From NCBI RefSeq assembly GCF_025399795.1, contig NZ_JAODTZ010000005.1:1-64000 (forward strand): DNA of 64,000 bases. Direction: 5' to 3'. Made by a program: the position numbers and the translations under genes. How positions within the stretch are numbered: position 1 is the first letter of the stretch; each line of letters starts with the position of its first letter. The notes beneath the pieces were generated by a model, which saw only the letters and a program-made list of their open reading frames with translations, did no database searches and was not told where the DNA came from. Source of the DNA: Streptomyces rhizosphaerihabitans (GTDB taxonomy: Bacteria; Actinomycetota; Actinomycetes; Streptomycetales; Streptomycetaceae). Positions 8,713 through 17,079 of the stretch are shown in pieces.

Positions 8713-9498
8713 TCAGCGAACGGGGCTGACCGCCGAGAGGATCCGGCCTTCCTCATAGGTGAGCGCGGTCGCGGGCAGCGCGCCCTCGCGTCCGCTCAGA
8801 AGGACCGTGACCGTGGAATCGGCGGGGGCCTCGGGGTCCGGGAGCTCGCCGATCCGGCGCAGCGCCTGGGCGGCGACCGCCCCGGCGGAACCGTGCAGGA
8901 CGAGCGGCGGGCGGCCGGGGCGCTGCACGGCCGCGCGGATGCGCTCGGCGACCAGCTCGTAATGGGTGCAGCCCAGGACGACGGCCCTTACGTCCTCGGG
9001 GGTGCGCGCGGCGGCCGCGGCGATCGCGGCGTCGATGGCCGTCTGGTCGGCGTACTCCACGGCGTCCGCGAGTCCGGGGCAGGCCACCTCGGTGACGTCC
9101 GCTCCGTCGGCGAACTCCTCGATCAGCCCGCGCTGGTACGGGCTGCCGGTGGTGGCGGGTGTGGCCCAGATCGCGACGGGTCCGCCGCCCGCGGCGGCCG
9201 GCTTGATCGCCGGGACGGTGCCGATGACGGGCACCCCCGGTTCCAGGCGGGCACGCAGGGCGGGCAGGGCACGTACGGAAGCGGTGTTGCAGGCGACGAT
9301 CAGGGCGTCGGGCCGGTGCAGCGCGGCGGCCTCGGCGACCGCGAGGGCAAGCGCGGTGACGTCTTCCGGTGTGCGGGGTCCCCAGGGCATGCTGCCGGGG
9401 TCGGAGGACAGGACGAGATCGGCGTCGGGCCGCAGTCGACGTACCGCGGCGGCAGCAGCGAGCAGTCCGATTCCGGAGTCCATGAGCGCGATCTTCAC
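8713..9498 (-). CDS. Aspartate/glutamate racemase family protein
   Basis: This 261-residue protein has the fold and both catalytic cysteines of glutamate racemase: CNTAS near residue 70 and GCTHY near residue 176. The N-terminal substrate loop reads DSGIGLL where MurI enzymes have DSGxGGL, so a conserved glycine is replaced by leucine. It may supply D-glutamate, or it may be a paralogue with a changed substrate. Streptomyces usually have a separate canonical MurI elsewhere. The gene stands alone, 58 bp from a divergent glycosyltransferase. Confidence 0.85.
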   Translation of the reverse strand: MKIALMDSGIGLLAAAAAVRRLRPDADLVLSSDPGSMPWGPRTPEDVTALALAVAEAAALHRPDALIVACNTASVRALPALRARLEPGVPVIGTVPAIKPAAAGGGPVAIWATPATTGSPYQRGLIEEFADGADVTEVACPGLADAVEYADQTAIDAAIAAAAARTPEDVRAVVLGCTHYELVAERIRAAVQRPGRPPLVLHGSAGAVAAQALRRIGELPDPEAPADSTVTVLLSGREGALPATALTYEEGRILSAVSPVR

Positions 9499-9556
9499 CC
9501 GGTCACCATAGACGATCGGTCTTTACGGGCGACTGTGGTGGGGCAGACTGCGGCAG

Positions 9557-10732
9557 GTGAGCGCCCTCGTGTGGATCGCTGTCGGATCACTGGCCGCGTG
9601 GCTGTGGCTGCTCCTCGGCCAGGGCTTCTTCTGGCGTACGGACGTCCGGTTGCCCGCCTGCCGCGAACCGTCGGACTGGCCTTTTGTCTGTGTCGTGGTG
9701 CCGGCCCGGGACGAGGCCGCCGTCCTGCCCGAGAGCCTGCCGTCGCTGCTCGCCCAGGACTATCCGGGGCGGGCCGAGATCTTCCTCGTCGACGACGGCA
9801 GTTCGGACGGCACGGGAGAGCTGGCCCGCGAGCTGGCGTGCCGGCACGGCGGACTGCCGCTCACCGTCGGCTCACCGGGAGAACCGCCTGCGGACTGGAC
9901 GGGCAAGCTGTGGGCCGTACGGCACGGCATCGGCCTCGCCCGCGCGCGGGGACCCGAATATCTGCTGCTGACCGACGCGGACATCGCGCACGCCCCGGAC
10001 AGTCTGCGGCTCTTGGTGGCGGCGGCCCGCACGGGTGGCTTCGACCTCGTCTCGCAGATGGCCCGGCTGCGGGTTGAGAGCCTGTGGGAACGACTCGTCG
10101 TACCCGCCTTCGTCTACTTCTTCGCGCAGCTCTACCCCTTCCGCCGGATTGCCGTGAAGGGCTCGCGGACGGCGGCCGCGGCAGGGGGATGCGTCCTGTT
10201 GCGCGCGGACACCGCCGAGCGGGCGCGGATCCCGGACGCGATCCGGCATGCCGTCATCGACGACGTGGCGCTCGCCCGTGCCGTCAAGCGGGGCGGCGGC
10301 CACATCTGGCTGGGCCTGGCCGAGCGGGTCGACAGCGTGCGCCCGTATCCGCGGCTGCACGATCTGTGGCGCATGGTCTCGCGCAGCGCTTACGCCCAGC
10401 TGCGACACAGCCCGCTGCTGCTCGCCGGAACCGTGGCCGGGCTCGCCGTGGTGTATCTGGTGCCGCCGGTCGCCCTCCTGGTGAGCCTCGTCGCGGGGAA
10501 CGCGTGGGCGGCGACGGCCGGGGGGCTCGCCTGGCTGGTGATGACGGCGACGTACATGCCTATGCTCCGTTACTACCGGCAGCCCCTGTCGCTCGCTCCC
10601 CTGCTGCCGGTCACCGCGTTCCTCTATCTCCTCATGACGGTCGACTCCGCGGTGCAGCACTACAGGGGGCGCGGCGCGGCTTGGAAGGGCCGCACCTACG
10701 CCCGCCCCGACACCGCCCTCGACGAGAACTGA
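9557..10732 (+). CDS. Glycosyltransferase family 2, HpnB-like
   Basis: This 391-residue membrane glycosyltransferase has an N-terminal helix (residues 3-22). The GT2 domain follows, with VVPARDEA, the nucleotide-binding FLVDDGSSDGT and the LTDADI metal-binding motif. DWTGKLWA is characteristic of the hopene-associated HpnB group. Three C-terminal hydrophobic segments follow. The start is GTG at 9557. The substrate is unknown, and no hopanoid biosynthesis genes are in the window, so a hopanoid role is not supported by context. Confidence 0.87.
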   Translation: MSALVWIAVGSLAAWLWLLLGQGFFWRTDVRLPACREPSDWPFVCVVVPARDEAAVLPESLPSLLAQDYPGRAEIFLVDDGSSDGTGELARELACRHGGLPLTVGSPGEPPADWTGKLWAVRHGIGLARARGPEYLLLTDADIAHAPDSLRLLVAAARTGGFDLVSQMARLRVESLWERLVVPAFVYFFAQLYPFRRIAVKGSRTAAAAGGCVLLRADTAERARIPDAIRHAVIDDVALARAVKRGGGHIWLGLAERVDSVRPYPRLHDLWRMVSRSAYAQLRHSPLLLAGTVAGLAVVYLVPPVALLVSLVAGNAWAATAGGLAWLVMTATYMPMLRYYRQPLSLAPLLPVTAFLYLLMTVDSAVQHYRGRGAAWKGRTYARPDTALDEN

Positions 10733-10750
10733 AGGGCGGGGGCCGGGAGA

Positions 10751-12085
10751 TCATTTCCTGCCGGGCGTCCAGTTCATGCCCCAGCCGTAGGCGTGGTCGA
10801 CGGTGCGCTGCGGACTCACCCCGCGCGCGGGGATCAGGTACCGGGCCTCGCGCTGGACGACCAGGTCGGCGCCGCTGCTGGTGATGAGGGCGAGCGCGCA
10901 GACCGTGGAGGGGACCGTGCACTCGTCGAGCGAGAAGTCGATCGGCGCGCCGTTCAGCGGCTGGAGGGTGACCGTGGCATGCAGATCGGCGAAGGATCGC
11001 GCGCCTTCGTAGATGGTCACGAAGATGAGGATGCGCCGGAAGCTCTGCTTGTGATCGAGGTTGATGGAGAGGTTCTCGCCACTGGCCACGGCCCCGGTGC
11101 GGTCGTCCCCGTCGAGATGTATGTACGGCGGCTGGTGCAGCGCTCCGAAGGCGTTGCCGAGTGCCTGCACGACTCCCTTGCGGCCGTCGGACAGCTCGTA
11201 CAGCGCGCACAGGTCGAGGTCGAGGTCGGCATGCATGGCGACGGCCCTGCCGCGTTTGCTGCCCCAACCCGAGAACTGCTTGCGCACCTCCCAGTTGAGG
11301 TTCACGCGCAGGGCACCGGCCGTGCCCCCCTGTTTGCTGAGCGAGACGGAGGGGGCCTCCTTGGTGAGCGTCACTTTGGACAGGCGGACCGGCGCCGGAG
11401 GGGCCGCGGGCGGTCGCGGAGTCATGGGCGGGGCCATCGGCGGCGGCATGGTCACGGGCGGCGCGACCGGCGGCGGCATGGTGACCGGCGGAGCCACGGG
11501 GGGCAGCGGCCCTTGTACGAGGGTGGCGGGCGACGGGGGCGCGGGGGGTACCGCGCGTTGCGGCTCGTCCACCGTGATCCCGTAGTCGGTGGCCAGCCCT
11601 TCCAGTCCGCTTCCGTAGCCCTGTCCGACGGCACGGAACTTCCAGGCACCCTGGCGCCGGTAGAACTCGCCCAGCACGAAGGCGGTCTCGACGGTCGCGT
11701 CGGTGCTGTCGAAGCGGGCGACCTCCGTGCCGTGCTGTGTGTCGAGCACCCGGATGTACAGGCCGGGAACGCGTCCGAAGGAGCCGCCGTCCGCCGAGGC
11801 GGCCAGGACCACGGTCTCGACGACGGGTTCCGCGCGCGTGAGATCGACGAGCAGTGCGTCGGTCACCTGGCCGCCGTCGTTCCGCTTCCCCTCGTGGCGC
11901 ACGGCGCCCGAGGAGTGCGCCGGTTGGTTGTAGAAGACGAAGTCGCCGTCCGAACGAACCTTTCCGGCCACCAGCAGCAGGGCGGAGGCATCGACGTCGG
12001 GCACCCCCGGTCCTGATCGCCACCCCAATTCCACCCGGAGTGCCGTCGTCGGGACAGGAACATTCGATCCCTTAGGCATTGACAT
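10751..12085 (-). CDS. Tandem TerD-domain protein with Pro-rich linker
   Basis: This 444-residue protein has two TerD domains (about residues 2-180 and 240-440). The first starts [11 protein letters not shown] and contains DVDASALLL and [12 protein letters not shown]. The second contains [15 protein letters not shown] and a GDDRTG calcium-binding-type motif. The linker is a proline/methionine-rich repeat (APPVTMPPP repeated), also visible as short direct repeats at DNA level around 11400-11500. TerD proteins bind Ca2+ and belong to tellurite/stress-response systems in the cytoplasm. Here no other ter gene is adjacent. The ATG at 12085 has a GGGGG run just upstream. Confidence 0.9.
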   Translation of the reverse strand: MSMPKGSNVPVPTTALRVELGWRSGPGVPDVDASALLLVAGKVRSDGDFVFYNQPAHSSGAVRHEGKRNDGGQVTDALLVDLTRAEPVVETVVLAASADGGSFGRVPGLYIRVLDTQHGTEVARFDSTDATVETAFVLGEFYRRQGAWKFRAVGQGYGSGLEGLATDYGITVDEPQRAVPPAPPSPATLVQGPLPPVAPPVTMPPPVAPPVTMPPPMAPPMTPRPPAAPPAPVRLSKVTLTKEAPSVSLSKQGGTAGALRVNLNWEVRKQFSGWGSKRGRAVAMHADLDLDLCALYELSDGRKGVVQALGNAFGALHQPPYIHLDGDDRTGAVASGENLSINLDHKQSFRRILIFVTIYEGARSFADLHATVTLQPLNGAPIDFSLDECTVPSTVCALALITSSGADLVVQREARYLIPARGVSPQRTVDHAYGWGMNWTPGRK

Positions 12086-12376
12086 GTACGCCCCCATCAC
12101 GTGTCTCCACGCCGGTACGAGTCCCGAACGGACCGCCGGCTCCGTTCTCGCCAAACCTAATCCCCAGGCCCGCCGACTCCCATGGCTCACACCAGAAGAT
12201 CCTGGTCAACCGCCGGTAACCCGTCCGAAGCTCGGCCTTTACACGATCTCAACCATCTTTGACGTCCTTTTTTGCCGAGTTCGCTCGCATTGGGGATCCC
12301 GCGTCACCGCCGACACGGAAAACAACCCTCTTATCGGTCTCCCCAACCAGCACATCGTGGGCTTAACTTATGTGCC

Positions 12377-12796
12377 ATGACCTCCCCCCGCTCCACCTAT
12401 GGCGGCGGTTACTACTCCGCCTTCCAGGACACCCCGATCTACGACTCCCTCGTCGCTGAGCGGGGTACCCCTCAGATCGCCCCGATCCGGGTCCCTTCCG
12501 CCTACGACCCGGGCAGCAACAACCTCCCGGCGCTGCCGTCCGCGCTCCCCGCGCTGCCGGCCGGCCCCTCCTCCTACGGCTACCAGCAGGCCCAGCAGCC
12601 CTCGCCGCTGCAGCAGGCTCCCTCGCCGTACATCCCGCAGCAGGCCGGCGCTCCTCGGGGCTATCCCAGCCCCCAGCCGCAGCAGCCCCGTCCGATGGCG
12701 GGTACGGGCTACGAGGCGATGCGCCCCGCAGCTCCCCGACCCGCCCCGGCTCCCTACCAGGACCCCTACAACGGTCAGCAGTACCGCGGGTACTGA
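12377..12796 (+). CDS. Small Pro/Gln/Tyr-rich protein (DUF6643-like)
   Basis: This 139-residue protein starts MTSPRSTYGGGYYS and carries DTPIYDSLVAERGTPQIAPI. I associate that N-terminal block with a Streptomyces-restricted family (DUF6643, from memory). The C-terminal two-thirds is low-complexity, rich in Pro, Gln, Ala and Tyr, and probably disordered. There is no signal peptide or membrane segment. Function is unknown. The 291 bp upstream hold a relatively AT-rich stretch (12240-12372) that probably contains the promoter. Confidence 0.8.
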   Translation: MTSPRSTYGGGYYSAFQDTPIYDSLVAERGTPQIAPIRVPSAYDPGSNNLPALPSALPALPAGPSSYGYQQAQQPSPLQQAPSPYIPQQAGAPRGYPSPQPQQPRPMAGTGYEAMRPAAPRPAPAPYQDPYNGQQYRGY

Positions 12797-12841
12797 GACG
12801 TCCGAACCCGATTGTCGGTGCTTCCTGGCACCATGGCGGTC

Positions 12842-13666
12842 ATGGGGAACGCGGTACTGCACTCGATTCACGTCCATCCGGTCAAGGCGTTCCGGGGCCA
12901 GTCGCTCCGGGAGGCCGAGGTGGAGCCCTGGGGGCTGGCCGGAGACCGACGCTGGGTCCTGATCGACGACGGGGGAAAGGTCGTCACGCAACGCGAGCAG
13001 CCGCGTCTGGCGCTGGCCGCCGCCGAGACACTTTCCGGCGGCGGCCTTCGTCTGTCCGCCGAGAACCGCGATCCGGTGAATGTTCCCGTGCCCGAGCCCA
13101 TCGGCACGACCCCGGTGGAGATCTTCGGCGACAAGGTGGAAGCGGTCCTCGCCGCCCCGGAGGCACACGATTGGTGCAGCGGATACCTGGGCGCGGATGT
13201 GCGCCTCGTCCACATGGACGATCCGGCCTTCCGCCGGCCCGTCGACCCGGACTTCGCGCTGCCGGGTGAGACCGTCAGTTTCGCCGACGGCTATCCGCTG
13301 CTCGTCACCACACTCGGATCGCTGGACGCTCTCAACTCCTTGATCGCGCAGGGCGACCACGCCGAGGAGGGCCCGTTGCCGATGAACCGCTTCCGGCCGA
13401 ACGTCGTCGTATCCGGCACCGACGCCTGGGCCGAGGACGACTGGTCGCGGATCGCGATCGGCGAGGTCACCTTCCGGGTCACCAAGATGTGCGGCCGCTG
13501 CGTCGTCACCACGACCGACCAGGGCACCGCCCGGCGCGGCAAGGAGCCCCTGCGCACGCTCGCCCGGCACCGTCGCTTCGCCGGCAAGCTGACCTTCGGG
13601 CAGAACCTGGTGCCCGAGTCCGGCGGCACGCTGCGAGTCGGCGACCCGGTCACGGTCCTCGGATAG
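12842..13666 (+). CDS. MOSC-domain protein, YcbX-like
   Basis: This 274-residue protein combines an N-terminal MOSC beta-barrel domain (residues 1-115, HSIHVHPVKAFRGQSL) with a C-terminal MOSC domain. The latter ends RFRPNVVVSG and MCGRCVVTTTDQGT, where the Cys pair includes the residue that binds sulfur or the molybdenum cofactor. YcbX-type proteins reduce N-hydroxylated compounds with Moco, probably in the cytoplasm. The ATG at 12842 starts MGNAVLHSI. Nearby alternatives are ATG 12833 and TTG 12812. Confidence 0.9.
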   Translation: MGNAVLHSIHVHPVKAFRGQSLREAEVEPWGLAGDRRWVLIDDGGKVVTQREQPRLALAAAETLSGGGLRLSAENRDPVNVPVPEPIGTTPVEIFGDKVEAVLAAPEAHDWCSGYLGADVRLVHMDDPAFRRPVDPDFALPGETVSFADGYPLLVTTLGSLDALNSLIAQGDHAEEGPLPMNRFRPNVVVSGTDAWAEDDWSRIAIGEVTFRVTKMCGRCVVTTTDQGTARRGKEPLRTLARHRRFAGKLTFGQNLVPESGGTLRVGDPVTVLG

Positions 13667-13850
13667 CCCGCGATCACCTTCCGCCAGAGGCCTGGCACGG
13701 GGAACCCCGCCGCGGGGCGGAAGCGTTGAGTCGGCGTGAGACGTTTCGTGAAGGGCCCTGGAGGAGGGTGACGTCGCTCTCTCTTCCCCGGCCTCACGCG
13801 TGAACGGCTCCGCTGCGGGTTATCACGTACGCGGAAGGGGGTGCGGGACG

Positions 13851-14456
13851 GTGCGCGCGATCATCGGTCTCTGGCGCTGGCGGCACAATCCGCTGCGCCG
13901 TACGACAGATCTCGTGGAGGCCTGGCTGGCCCTGGCCGCCCTCCTGCTCGTCCTCGTCGCAGCGCCCCTCGTCGGAGCGGCCGTGGGGGCCTCGGTCCAG
14001 GGCACGCTGCAAAAGGCCGTGCGGGACCAGCGCAGGGACCGTCACCAGGTGACGGCCGTCGTCGTCAGGAAGCTTTCCCGGGGCCCGCTGGCGCCCGACC
14101 CCGAGACGCCGTCGGGACGGGACGCGCACAGCCGCGTCCTGGCCGACTGGACGGCGCCGGACAGCACCGCGCAGCGCGGCACGGTGGTGGCCACCCTCAA
14201 GTCCCCGCGCCCGGGGGATCATTTCTCGATCTGGACCGACCGGCACGGCCGAATAATGGGCCGCCCGCTGGACGGTGCCACCGCGACCACGCACGCCGTT
14301 CTGGCCGGTTTCGGCGCGGCCGTGCTGTCGGCGGGACTCCTGGAGGGCGGCAGGCGCTTGATCCTGTGGCACATGATCCGTCGGCGTTACACCCGATGGG
14401 ACCGGGCATGGGACAAGGCAGGTCCCGACTGGGGCAAGGCAGACACCGGCAGCTGA
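13851..14456 (+). CDS. Rv1733c-family two-helix membrane protein
   Basis: This 201-residue protein begins MRAIIGLWRWRHNPLRR. A transmembrane helix (about residues 22-45) is followed by an extracytoplasmic domain of about 110 residues and a second helix (about residues 145-165). The C-terminus is basic and Trp-rich (RRYTRWDRAWDKAGPDW). This layout matches the Rv1733c family, of unknown function and common in several copies in Streptomyces. The GTG at 13851 follows GGAAGGGG at 13833-13840. A longer in-frame start at 13800 is less likely. Confidence 0.78.
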   Translation: MRAIIGLWRWRHNPLRRTTDLVEAWLALAALLLVLVAAPLVGAAVGASVQGTLQKAVRDQRRDRHQVTAVVVRKLSRGPLAPDPETPSGRDAHSRVLADWTAPDSTAQRGTVVATLKSPRPGDHFSIWTDRHGRIMGRPLDGATATTHAVLAGFGAAVLSAGLLEGGRRLILWHMIRRRYTRWDRAWDKAGPDWGKADTGS

Positions 14457-14627
14457 CGGCGTTCCCGCTCCGGTCAACCGGTCGTCCCCGCGCACGCTAC
14501 GGTGGACCGGCCGAACTGTTCGGCACCGTCGTGAGAGGCTGTCCGCAGGGACCGGGATCCCGACCGACGGGGCATCAGCACGACCTCGCAGGACCCGCGT
14601 ACGACGAGGTGGGGGCACAACAGCGCC

Positions 14628-17057
14628 ATGGCACAGGGCACGGTCCAGGTGACGCACACCGGAACCTCGCGGTGGCGGCGCCGCACGGGTGAGTACGCAT
14701 CGCTGGCCGCCGCCCTGGAGGTCGCGGCCGACGGCGACGTGCTGACCATCGCTCCCGGCACCTACCGGGAGAACCTGGTGGTGGAGCGCGCGGTGACACT
14801 GCGCGGCCCCGAAGGGTCCCCCGGCTCCGTGCGCATCGCACCGATCGACGGCGTGGCGTTGACGGTGCGCGCCTCCGCCGTGGTCCAGGACCTGCATGTG
14901 GAGGGCCAGGACTCGGCCTCGCCCGCGCTGCTCGTCGAAGAGGGCACACCGGAACTGCTGGACATACGGATCGTCACGCGCTCCGCCGCCGGGATCGAGG
15001 TGCGCGGTGGCGCCCGCCCGACCGTGCGCCGTTGCACGGTCGACAACCCCGGGGGCGTCGGCATCGCCGTACTGGACGGCGGCGGCGGGGTGTTCGAGGA
15101 GTGCGAGGTCGTCGCGGCCGGTCAGTCGGGGGTCGTGGTCCGCGGGGGCGCGCATCCGCGCCTCGAGCGCTGCCGGGTGCACCACACTTCCGGTGCGGGC
15201 CTGTCGGCGACCGGCGAGAACTCGTCGCTGGAGGCGGTGGGTTGCGAGGTGTACGAGGTCAAGGGTTCCGGGGTGCAGATCACCGGCCGGGCCACGGCTC
15301 ATCTCACCGACTGCGATGTGCACCGTACGACCGCGGACGGCATCACCCTCGACACGGACGCGGTGCTCACGCTCGCCGACTGCCGCATCCACGACATCCC
15401 GGAGAACGCGGTCGATCTGCGCTCGCGCTCGGTGCTCACCCTGACCCGTACGACCGTGCGGCAGTTCGGACGCAACGGCCTTTCGGTCTGGGACCCGGGC
15501 ACCCGCGTGGACGCCAACCAGTGCGAGATCTTCGACAGCACGGGCGACTACCCCGCAGTGTGGGTGAGCGACGGCGCGACCGCGGTACTGGACTCGTGCC
15601 GGGTGCACGACGTGCCGGACGCGCTGTTCGTCCTCGACCGGGGTTCGCGCGCCGACGTCGTCGACTGTGACATCTCGCAGGTGCGCAACACCGCGGTGTC
15701 GGTGAGCGACGGTGCCACCGCACAGCTCGACGACTGCCGCATCCGGGACGCCGCGACGGGTGCCTGGTTCCGCGACCACGGCAGCGGCGGCAACCTGTCC
15801 GGCTGCATCGTGGACGGCACACAGACCGGCGTGATCGTCACCAAGGGCGCTGATCCGACCATCGAGCGCTGCACGGTCACCTCGCCCGCCGAGGCGGGCT
15901 TCTATGTCTCGGCGGACGGCCGGGGCAGCTTCCTGAACTGCCGGGTGGTGGACAGCGGGGGCTACGGCTTCCATGTGATCGACGGCTGCCGGGCGACCCT
16001 GCGCAAGTGCCGGACGGAGCGGTGTGCGCGCGGGGGTTACGAGTTCGCCGACGCGGGCTCGGCGACCGGCGGAGGTCCCGTCGTCGAGGACTGCGCAAGC
16101 GACGAGAGCACCGGACTGCGCACCCCGGCGCACGAGACGGCGGTCGAGACGTCGGCTTCGTCCGCGAGTCTGCTGGGGGCGATCCCCGGTCAGCGCAGCA
16201 CCGAGCGGGAACCGCTCGTCGCCGGCGTGGAGCCCGCGGAGCCGACCCGCGGATCGAAGATCGTCCTCGGTGAACTCGACACACTGGTGGGCCTGGAGAA
16301 CGTCAAACGCGAGGTGCGTGCCCTCACCGACATGATCGAGGTGGGCCGGCGCCGGCAGGAAGCGGGCCTCAAGGCGGCATCCGCCAGGCGCCATCTCGTC
16401 TTCACCGGCTCCCCCGGCACCGGCAAGACGACCGTCGCCCGGCTGTACGGCGAGATCCTTGCCTCGCTGGGTGTGTTGGACAAGGGGCATCTCGTCGAGG
16501 TGTCCCGCGTCGACCTGGTCGGTGAGCACATCGGGTCGACCGCGATCCGCACCCAGGAGGCGTTCGACCGGGCGCGCGGCGGTGTGCTGTTCATCGACGA
16601 GGCGTACGCACTGTCGCCGGAGGACTCGGGCCGCGACTTCGGGCGCGAGGCCATCGACACGCTGGTGAAGCTGATGGAGGACCATCGCGAGGCGGTGGTG
16701 GTGATCGTCGCCGGGTACACCGCGGAGATGGAGCGGTTCCTGTCGGTCAACCCCGGGGTGGCGTCCCGCTTCTCACGGACCATCACCTTCAACGACTACC
16801 TTCCCGACGAGCTGCTGCGGATCGTGGAGCAGCAGGCGGAGGAGCACGAGTACCGGCTGGGTCCGGGTGCGGCCGAGGCGCTGCTGAAGTACTTCACGGC
16901 GATTCCGAAGGGGCCCGCGTTCGGCAACGGACGTACGGCGCGGCAGACGTTCGAGGCGATGGTGGAGCGGCACGCGGGCCGGGTCGCCCAGCTGGACGAG
17001 CCGAACACGGACGACCTGACCCTGCTCTACTCGCAGGATCTGCCGGAGCTGCCCTGA
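14628..17057 (+). CDS. Beta-helix repeat / CbxX-type AAA+ ATPase fusion
   Basis: This is an 809-residue protein. Residues about 20-490 are successive right-handed parallel beta-helix coils (repeated patterns such as GVVVRGGAHPRLERCRV and AVWVSDGATAVLDSCRV), the pectate-lyase-like fold. Residues about 540-809 are an AAA+ module of the CbxX/CfxQ type, related to EccA of type VII secretion. Walker A is GSPGTGKTT (about residue 594), Walker B is VLFIDEAYAL (about residue 654), and an RFSRTI segment is consistent with the second region of homology. No signal peptide is seen, so it is probably cytoplasmic. The beta-helix may bind or scaffold a partner for the ATPase. The fusion recurs in Streptomyces, but its role is not known to me. 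No esx genes are nearby. Confidence 0.88.
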   Translation: MAQGTVQVTHTGTSRWRRRTGEYASLAAALEVAADGDVLTIAPGTYRENLVVERAVTLRGPEGSPGSVRIAPIDGVALTVRASAVVQDLHVEGQDSASPALLVEEGTPELLDIRIVTRSAAGIEVRGGARPTVRRCTVDNPGGVGIAVLDGGGGVFEECEVVAAGQSGVVVRGGAHPRLERCRVHHTSGAGLSATGENSSLEAVGCEVYEVKGSGVQITGRATAHLTDCDVHRTTADGITLDTDAVLTLADCRIHDIPENAVDLRSRSVLTLTRTTVRQFGRNGLSVWDPGTRVDANQCEIFDSTGDYPAVWVSDGATAVLDSCRVHDVPDALFVLDRGSRADVVDCDISQVRNTAVSVSDGATAQLDDCRIRDAATGAWFRDHGSGGNLSGCIVDGTQTGVIVTKGADPTIERCTVTSPAEAGFYVSADGRGSFLNCRVVDSGGYGFHVIDGCRATLRKCRTERCARGGYEFADAGSATGGGPVVEDCASDESTGLRTPAHETAVETSASSASLLGAIPGQRSTEREPLVAGVEPAEPTRGSKIVLGELDTLVGLENVKREVRALTDMIEVGRRRQEAGLKAASARRHLVFTGSPGTGKTTVARLYGEILASLGVLDKGHLVEVSRVDLVGEHIGSTAIRTQEAFDRARGGVLFIDEAYALSPEDSGRDFGREAIDTLVKLMEDHREAVVVIVAGYTAEMERFLSVNPGVASRFSRTITFNDYLPDELLRIVEQQAEEHEYRLGPGAAEALLKYFTAIPKGPAFGNGRTARQTFEAMVERHAGRVAQLDEPNTDDLTLLYSQDLPELP

Positions 17058-17079
17058 TCTTCCGCCGCCTTGAGCCCGC

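Noticed and set aside
9557..10732. Hopanoid biosynthesis cluster
   Set aside because: Only an HpnB-like glycosyltransferase is present. Squalene/hopene cyclase and other hpn genes are absent.
13794..16685. A 963-codon minus-strand frame opposite the beta-helix/AAA+ gene
   Set aside because: It is Ala/Arg/His-rich with no domain and lies entirely over a gene with clear motifs. It is a GC-skew artefact.
14628..17057. Part of a type VII secretion locus
   Set aside because: The AAA+ domain resembles EccA, but no EsxA-like, EccB, EccC or mycosin gene is nearby.
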